From positions 2,535,501 through 2,599,500 of the forward strand of contig NC_070573.1 in the NCBI RefSeq assembly GCF_026914185.1: a DNA stretch of 64,000 nt. The letters are read 5' to 3'. Below are positions 58,901 through 64,000 of this stretch, in pieces; the stretch's first letter is position 1, and the number at the start of each line of letters is the position of its first letter. The notes below the pieces were generated by a model. It was not told the origin of the DNA. It ran no database searches and saw only the letters and a program-made list of their open reading frames with translations. The stretch is from Puccinia triticina (taxonomy: Eukaryota > Basidiomycota > Pucciniomycetes > Pucciniales > Pucciniaceae). Position numbers and translations under genes: made by a program.

Positions 58901-59712
58901 TACTGGGGATGGATGTCACCAAGACCGAAGACACTATCTCGCTGTCTCAAGAGAAATTGATTGAAAAAGGACTGAAGATGCTCGGACTAACCGATTGTAA
59001 ACCTGTCAACACACCACTTTCCGTAGCAGTGCAACTCAAACCGGCTACTCAAGATGAGAAGAACGAATTTTCAAAACTCAATATCAACTACAGAAGCTTC
59101 ACCGGTATTCTGAACTATCTGTCATGCAGGACTCGTCCAGATCTGGCTCCGGCAGTATCCATTCTGTCCAGCTTCAACAATGACCCAGGTATAAATCATT
59201 GGAAAGAAGTTCTTCATTGTTGGAAATACGTTAAAGGCACAGTCAATCTTCATCTAACTCTACGACCCGATCCGTCCCAATCGACCTCTCTTCAACATTA
59301 CACAGACGCAACCTGGGCTGATGACTTAGAAACTCGCCTATCTCGAAGCGGATCTATTTGTTTTTGGAAAAACTGTCCTGTTGCCTGGAACAGCAAGCGT
59401 CAAAGAAACATAACTCTATCATCAACTGAAGCTGAAATGAATGCACTCGCTGATGGTGTGCAAGAGAATCAATGGATCAAATTTCTTGTTGAAGAACTGT
59501 GGTCCGACAAACTCAATCCATCTACGTTTCACATCGATAATCAAGGACTTGCTGAAAAACTAAAAAATTTTGGTTCAAATTCAAAAACAAAGCATCTCGA
59601 CATAAAAATGAAATGGCTGCGTGATCTCAAAAACAAAAATGAAATCACAATAACTCTCATTCCCGCTGAACAAATGATAGCCGACACCTTGACAAAAGCA
59701 AGCAATTGTTGA
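55930..59712 (+). CDS. Copia Gag-Pol polyprotein (intact)
   Basis: The frame is open from 55864, but the first 22 codons begin inside the LTR, so MSNEEKK at 55930 is the better start (about 1,260 residues). Numbering from 55864: Gag about 60-260 (UBN2-like), a CCHC-type knuckle (CRKGYHNPNSDHLKENCWK) near 273-291, protease DSGSSAHM with Asp 324, GAG-preintegrase finger (HKSLGHVSYHRL, CESCAVSK), integrase D504, D567, E603 (35 residues between the last two), reverse transcriptase with QFDVKSAFLYAPL and FHVDDL (Asp 983-984), and RNase H starting YTDATWAD (Asp 1148) and SSTEAEMNAL. The order protease-integrase-RT-RNase H is that of copia. No stop or frameshift. Confidence 0.95.
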   Translation: MSNEEKKIVDKPQTSSKNQDQNPATMATVTNRMDKVHPSVLKTVIEGIPLLTMDNYTFWRIRVFNFLDVIKLKKALTTNEDKLSQEENDFLKAIIVAKLESTVQANVVDSANEDNAKLTWKAIVQFFASTQASNKARVFQSFLRAPYTPDDIPGFITSMKTFQSQLVEVGWTFTDDAIGHMVIHKFPADMNDIVNQITHSDKEPTIDVVFDHLRVHEHNIEARASGSGTKSNPITLYTDESKRCRKGYHNPNSDHLKENCWKLYPGKRAEHYQKKADAAKSESSVSSFHSSISSTQHAFILDSGSSAHMTSDKDLFHTLELKELGCVRTSSALDQLKIQGIGSIRLKNKYGEIILNQVLYIPGLVVNLLSVRCLLLDDYIVNFHKNSFEILKNNEIKMSGNYIGNLPNIDFDHVEHTSHLSSAEFLHKSLGHVSYHRLRKKLGIPLKIVKSCESCAVSKITKASFKSVHRPASRPFEELHFDLIGPIWPPSFQGHRYILTIVDSCTRFCAAIPIKQKSDTVDTISYLVDVEAKRFGHYPSTFHSDRGTEFLNSDMSEYCSSHLIKQRNSDAYTPQQNGLAERFNRTILESMRTILEDSGIERKYWSEIALVSALTLNQIPTHCSKHSPFELFKGRSLPLSYFYPLGNRVSYLILPEQSFSKLKPKGKLGRLLGYVDELRSYRILTDDGKIVETKNVSFLEYSSPAVKNSDWDIEVTEDTASAEAPSNEESDSSDESDEGIAATLNPTPAASRSLRERTSQVKPVKYSYLTGDPTSFKNAMKSTEKDKWSQATDEELSNIEHHEVWDDMYDTPSSFWIFKTKPATLSANERKKARLCIQGFLQKEGEDYGDTFAPTGKFTTLLIVLMFAVDKKLPIRQFDVKSAFLYAPLKEELYIKTPEGSSRKAPFLRLKKSLYGLKQAPANWYDTLTSWFREINFHQSSSDPCLFIHNDKNSFIFFHVDDLIVVGNVDAFESLFLHRFPNSSAHDPDTLLGMDVTKTEDTISLSQEKLIEKGLKMLGLTDCKPVNTPLSVAVQLKPATQDEKNEFSKLNINYRSFTGILNYLSCRTRPDLAPAVSILSSFNNDPGINHWKEVLHCWKYVKGTVNLHLTLRPDPSQSTSLQHYTDATWADDLETRLSRSGSICFWKNCPVAWNSKRQRNITLSSTEAEMNALADGVQENQWIKFLVEELWSDKLNPSTFHIDNQGLAEKLKNFGSNSKTKHLDIKMKWLRDLKNKNEITITLIPAEQMIADTLTKASNC

Positions 59713-60362
59713 AACTCGACGCTCTTCCTCAAAGTCCGCGCTCTCGCATTGCGCACCGCGAGCGGCGTGTCTGCGCTGATCAATGTATACTCAGTCGAAA
59801 CCTAACCAATTGTATTGGTCTCGGCATCTCAGCTCAGTCTCACATCTCAGCTCCGGACACATCTCTCGTCTTCCGTTCAATCAAACTTCAGCCTCAAGGT
59901 CTCCGATCCCGAAGCTGCTTCCGCCGATCTCAAGATTCATTCTACGGCGATCAATTCCTCAAGTTATTCAACTTGGTGAGAAATGCACTCGAAGCATTTC
60001 CACTCTCTCATCGATCCTCATTGTATCTCATTGCTAACTCTCCTTCTTCTATTCAGTTCCCTTCTTTCCCTTCCTAAATCCACTGCCTTAATCCATCCAT
60101 TACTCTGACTTTGTCTTCCATTGGTCTGTTCTCTCTACTCCATCTATCAAGCATCCACCATCAACTAACCTCTTTTATTCTCTTAGTCTTTTACTTCCTG
60201 CTTGTCCTGATTGCGTCCGGTTGTCCATCTTCTACATCTTTCTTACCAACTCAGGGTCTGTTCTCCAATTTCTCTTTTTTTCATATTGTCTTCTGTATTC
60301 TCATGCTCTTTGTTTTAGTTTCTGGTCTTTGGTTCTTTGAAATACAGTCAACAGTCCTTTAC
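59708..60362 (+). repeat. 3' LTR of the copia element
   Basis: 655 bp, identical by eye to 55235-55889. The polyprotein stop lies at its very start. A purine-rich stretch (GACAAAAGCAAGCAA) precedes it as a possible polypurine tract. Confidence 0.9.
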
Positions 60363-60858
60363 ATTGTGAGCCGCGGCTCCCGCGAGCTCACAGAGAGGTT
60401 CACAGGAGAATCATCGACCAACACAGAACACCTACTTAGTCTCAGATTCTCACTATCCTAGTTCGGCAGGGAAGTACTGAGACTTCCCCCAAACTAGGTG
60501 AGTGTGGCCCCTTTTCCTTCTCTTCCACTTTCTCCTCTCCCTTCTCTCTCATCATTTTTATTTCAAGGGAAGTACTGAGACTTCCCCCGAACTAGATTCC
60601 CTTTTGCAATATACACAGAGGTTCTAGAATCCTGCGCTGTGGTGTGCCAAATCTGTTTCAAGTTCCAAATTACATAAAGTGATGGTTGAATAAATGAGAA
60701 GGAGGTATATTCTTAGATTTATTATTGCATAATTAAATTCTACAGTTCATTTAACCCCTAGTCACTCACTTGAACCACTAGGATAGCTCCACTCAGTCAA
60801 ACGTTATTTTGGTTAAATGGTTTTCATCCAACATAAGTAGAGTTTTGTCCCTTTTTTT
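60363..60858. repeat. Right flank of the copia target repeat
   Basis: Continues the dispersed repeat (as at 13941-14058). A hairpin-forming segment GGGAAGTACTGAGACTTCCC occurs twice, near 60467 and 60569. From about 60600 on, AT-rich sequence without a gene. Confidence 0.55.
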
Positions 60859-60968
60859 CTTCGGCTATTAGCCGAAGAAAATAATGCATTTTTCTTCAGC
60901 TAAGAGCCGAAGGACAGCAGAGCTGGCCGGGCCAGCTCCACTGGAGCTGGCGCGCTGGCTGGCGCTGG

Positions 60969-61205
60969 ATGAGCTGGTATTGGAATGTATTGGATACATT
61001 ACTGTATCCAATACAAATACCTAGCGATACGTATCCAATACATAGCAATACGTATCCAATACATAGCGATACATATCCGATACGTATCCAATACGTATCC
61101 AATACATACCTGTACAGTGTACTAAAAATACATACCAATACGTATCCGATACATACCGATACGTATCCGATACATACCGATACATATCCGATACATACCA
61201 ATACA
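60969..61205. repeat. Minisatellite of ATACGTATCC units
   Basis: Diverged tandem copies of a 10- to 21-bp motif such as TATCCAATACATAGCGATACG, self-complementary at GATACGTATC, hence open frames of repeated Tyr/Val/Gly on both strands that are not genes. Confidence 0.8.
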
Positions 61206-61279
61206 ATGTACTATACACCTTGCCATGTTTTTTTTAAAAAAAACTGCAACCCCTAACCCCTAACCCCCAAATGGGGCAT

Positions 61280-61372
61280 GGGGGCAGTCGGAATTGAACC
61301 GGCAACCTTGCTGTAAGGAGGTTTGCAGCTGCGCTGCAAACCACTAGGCTAACAACCATTGGTTGCGCTGCC
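61280..61372 (-). pseudogene. tRNA-like segment
   Basis: The minus strand has an A box (TTAGCCTAGTGG) and a B box (GGTTCAATTCC) with a nearly paired T arm, but the acceptor and anticodon stems do not form. A degenerate tRNA or SINE head; different from the tRNA-like at 589-662. Confidence 0.5.
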
Positions 61373-61528
61373 CAGGTTTTGTGGCTAGGTTCCTATGAAC
61401 TCAGCTCTGCCAGCCCGGCCAGCTCCAGCGCTCCTTCGGCTTTTAGCCAAAGAAAAATGCACATTTTCTTCGGCTAAAAGCCGAAGAATTATAGTGCCAC
61501 AGGTGCATAAGTACATAGTATAGTAGTA

Positions 61529-63176
61529 CAGTGGGTCATCTAAATTTTTTTGGCACCTCAATTTTTGATTTTTGAGGGCCAAGATGGAATTTTTGAGTTC
61601 TGGTTTTTTGCTCAGTGGGGCTCAGGAGGCTGATAAGAAAGGATCAATTGAGCTTTTGATTGCAGCCTTGCCAAAAAAGGAGATAAAAAATAATATATAA
61701 ACTGACAATTTTTCAGCTCTGTGGATAATTTTTTTAAAAATATGTGGTAAGCAGGGGGGGTAGGAAGGGAGCTGGGGAGGATGATTATAAGTCAAAATCT
61801 TAAAAAAAGAAAGTTTTCTTATTTTTTTATATATTTTTTTTTTTGTTATTTTAGCTTATTTGACATGATGCACGCTTTTCTTTTGCAAAAAAAACAATAG
61901 TTTTTACCATTGCACTGATCCCCCATCAGCCTCAATGACCTCTGCCATTCGTCTGGGCATTGACTCAATGAGGTTGTTGAGGATGTTGGTGGGAAAGTTG
62001 GCCCAAGCTTGGTTGAGTGCCTTGTGCATCTCCGCCACCGTTTTGGGTTGATAGAGTTTGTGGATGTTTCTCTTGAAGACAAGCCAGACGTTCTCAATCG
62101 GGTTCAGGTCGGGAGATTGAGGTGGCCAGTCAATCTTGTTGATTGAGTAGTCGTTGAGGAACTCCTGGCTGACAAGGGCATTGTCCTCCATCAAGCTGAG
62201 CTTGTGCTCCGGGTCAAACTCCTCAAGGAAAGGAAGGAGGGCTTTTTTGTAGATGTTTTCAATGAATTTCTCCGCCGTTCGACTACCAGGAGGGACAACG
62301 GTGAGAGGAGCCCGGGTTTGGTCAAAAAAGCCCCCCCAGATCATGGTTGAAGTTCTGCCGCTCTTGAAAGTTGGGGCTAGATTCTTGGGGTTGTATTTCT
62401 CGTTCTTCTTTTTCCAAACAACAACCTGCTTGGAGTTCTTGCCAATCTTGAAAGAGGATTTGTCCATCCAAAGGATTTTCCTCCAGTCGTTGGAGGTCCA
62501 ATCCTTGTGGCGCTTGGCAAATTGGAGCCGACGGCAACGGTGGAGCTTGGTAAGGAATGGTTTTTTGACAGCAACTTGGTTCTTGAAACCAAGTTCATGG
62601 GCTCGGCGGCGAGCGGTGACTGTTGCAATGGGCGTACTCAGCTGGTCTTTCACCTCGGCCATCTTCATTTGAGGATTTTCATCAAGAACATTTGTCAGCT
62701 GACGGAGTTTGCGGTCGTCCAACTTCCTTGGTCTGCTGCTCCTAGGGGCTGTCACAACCGTCCCACGAGCTGCAGATCAAAGGATGATTGCCGAGACGGT
62801 CGTCTGTCCAATTCCTGTCTTGGATGCAATGGCCGTCGGCGTCATCCCAGCTTCTGACATGCCAACAAGCTTGGCCTTTTGCTCGGTCGAGAGATGGGGC
62901 TTTCTAGTTTGAACCATCTAATAAAAAGGCAAAAAAAAAAAAAGTTGATATCAATATTTGCAACGCTGCATATATTACTTACACTGATTTCTGGAGGCCG
63001 TACAGCCCGTTCTGAGGGAGTTGCAGGTGTCGTGGTGGCTGGTTGTTGACCTTGAGGATTGTTGACCGCCTTTAGCAGCCTCAGGCGCTGCAGTGTTTAC
63101 TTGCGACATGTTTCCCAGGTGAACCTGGGGGGTCACCCACTTTTACCCCGCGCCAAAAATTATAGATGACCCACTG
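61529..63176 (-). mobile_element. Tc1/mariner transposon, decayed
   Basis: 1,648 bp with inverted ends CAGTGGGTCATCTA, flanked by TA (61527-61528 and 63177-63178), as required for Tc1/mariner. One transposase gene on the minus strand. Confidence 0.9.
61904..63109 (-). pseudogene. Tc1-like transposase
   Basis: A first exon from 63109 (MSQVNTAAPEAAKGG), an intron (GTAAGT ... TTATTAG), then VQTRKPHLSTEQKAKLVGM with a helix-turn-helix (TPTAIASKTGIGQTTVSA), a TGA at 62777-62779, and the catalytic part 61904-62755: WMDKSSFKI (first Asp), LMEDNA (second Asp), WPPQSPDLNPIENVW (Glu). Only 29 residues separate the second Asp and Glu instead of 34, because the P-x-H stretch that normally follows DNA is missing (a clean 15-bp loss). 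Both lesions argue for an inactive protein. Confidence 0.88.
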
Positions 63177-63695
63177 TACATTGGTAGTACATAATATGGT
63201 ATTAGAGCCAACCACAACTGGTTCATATTTTTTGTGCATATTCAATTAGAGTTAGGGCTGGAACCACAAGTTGGCCATATTTGTATGCATATTAAATTAT
63301 ACTTAGGGCTAGAACCACATGTTGGCCACCTTGTAGATAGAATATATAAGGAGCCCTTCCTCCCCCCCCTCATCTGAATTCAGCATGTGAATAGCAGCCA
63401 CCAACCAACCAGTCACTCATTCATTTAACAGTGTGATCTCAAACATCCACTCACCCAACACCTGTGATCATAATCAGGTTCTTAAATAGCTTGTGTCATT
63501 GCACATCATCTACATTGTTTGATCTAAGTCTGATAGAGACTACTACACATAGTGATCTCTATAAAGGTTTTGCCACAACAATAAATAAATTTTGTTGTCA
63601 GAATCCTTGTGTAGTACAATAGAGGGGCAGGTCCTTCAAACCACCCGTAACATAAATATTGCTTAACTTCAAATATCATCTTTGTTATCTCCCCC
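63177..63695 (+). promoter_or_regulatory. LTR-like sequence
   Basis: Contains a TATA box (AATATATAAGGAGCCC, about 63343), a CT-rich leader and a poly(A)-like AATAAATAAATTT near 63580; ATGGTATTAGAGCC near 63199 resembles a copia primer-binding site for initiator tRNA-Met. Boundaries are not resolvable. Confidence 0.3.
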
Positions 63696-64000
63696 TCACA
63701 GAACTGCCGCCTGTACCAAAGGAGTTCTCACACCGGTCATCAAGATGAGTTGTAACTCCCTTTGATGAACTCCTGTGCTGGTCATCAGGGAGTTACACGT
63801 GTTCTCAATGACCATTTGGTGCCGGACATTGAGGGGAGTGATAGCTGCTCTCAATGACCTTTTTGCACCGGTCATTGAGGGGAGTAACACCTCCTCTCAA
63901 TGACCAACTGTACCGCTTGTTGGGATGATTTCTAACTCCCCTCGATGAACGGTACTGACCAGTCATTGAGAGGAGCTGTCACTTCCCTCAATTTATTGAA
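63696..64000. repeat. Hairpin tandem array, continues past the window
   Basis: Diverged units of about 60-70 bp built on GGTCATTGAGGGGAGTNAY and its reverse complement CTCTCAATGACC, so successive units can fold back on each other. No end or target duplication is visible. Confidence 0.65.

Larger units (their letters stand above)
55235..60362 (+). mobile_element. Full-length Ty1/copia retrotransposon
   Basis: 5,128 bp with two 655-bp LTRs, flanked by ATTGT (55230-55234, 60363-60367); the empty site is seen at 13941-13945. The LTRs look identical and the ORF is intact, so insertion was recent and the copy may be active. One base at the LTR ends is ambiguous: the duplication fits ends GTTGAAAC and CCTTTAC rather than canonical TG...CA. 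Confidence 0.93.
60859..61487. mobile_element. 629-bp TIR element with pseudo-tRNA and minisatellite
   Basis: Long inverted ends of about 75 bp, each starting with its own small palindrome (CTTCGGCTATTAGCCGAAG, 60859-60877) and continuing to a GC-rich AGCTGGCCGGGC part. No ORF and no certain target duplication. Inside are the minisatellite 60969-61205 and the tRNA-like 61280-61372. A short CCCCTAACCCCTAACCCC run lies at 61250. Confidence 0.6.

Noticed and set aside
60896..61256. Tyr/Val/Gly-rich and Tyr/Pro/Ile-rich ORFs
   Set aside because: Translations of the ATACGTATCC minisatellite in all frames.
61250..61268. Telomere-like CCCCTAACCCCTAACCCC
   Set aside because: Only about three imperfect units inside a TIR element; too short for telomeric sequence.
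1..64000. CRISPR array, operon-type or riboswitch features
   Set aside because: Spliced eukaryotic genes and no regular spacer arrays; such bacterial features are not expected or seen.

Overview
The window looks like a transposon-dense stretch of a basidiomycete nuclear genome, most likely a rust fungus (Pucciniales). Grounds: spliced genes with short GT-AG introns, Plavaka-type (CACTA/CMC) and hAT transposases, a Tet-like 2OG-Fe(II) oxygenase of the kind expanded in rusts, GCM-finger Mutator-like genes and copia elements. Species cannot be told. I see no clearly host-derived single-copy gene; almost everything is transposon, transposon cargo or decay.

Layout: (1) 1-3649: a decayed DIRS-like reverse transcriptase/RNase H gene, split by a fold-back repeat with tRNA-like segments (561-2173), which itself carries a 112-bp CACTA-type MITE and a copia solo LTR. 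(2) 3658-46972: one hAT transposon (8-bp target duplication CACCAAGC) of about 3.6 kb net, whose last transposase intron is split by a 39,669-bp Plavaka/CACTA-type element (4124-43792; 41-bp terminal inverted repeats, 3-bp duplication AAT). Taking out the element and one AAT restores a 66-nt intron and a continuous hAT C-terminal domain, so the giant element is delimited to the base. (3) 46981-54456: a broken GCM-finger Mutator-like transposase gene, interrupted by a 1,662-bp solo LTR and holding two hAT MITEs in one long intron. (4) 55235-60362: a young copia element with identical LTRs and an intact polyprotein. (5) 60859-64000: a TIR element with pseudo-tRNA and minisatellite, a decayed Tc1 element, LTR-like sequence and a hairpin array.

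The giant element holds, left to right: SNF2 ATPase 1 (+), family A copy 1 (-), Tet-like dioxygenase (-), kelch protein (-), two family C proteins (+), family B copy 2 (-), family A copy 2 (-), the Plavaka transposase (-), a small acidic ORF (+), family A copy 3 (+), SNF2 ATPase 2 (-), family B copy 1 (+). SNF2 and family A sit tail to tail twice, in mirror order near the two ends. Six near-identical 18-bp palindromes (CATGTACGCGCGTACATG) lie 250-710 bp upstream of C1, C2, B2 and A3. Most genes carry one or two breaks, mostly TGA at places where an Arg codon is expected, suggesting CpG deamination. This copy therefore looks defective, but its architecture suggests a large mobile element with chromatin- and DNA-modification-related cargo.
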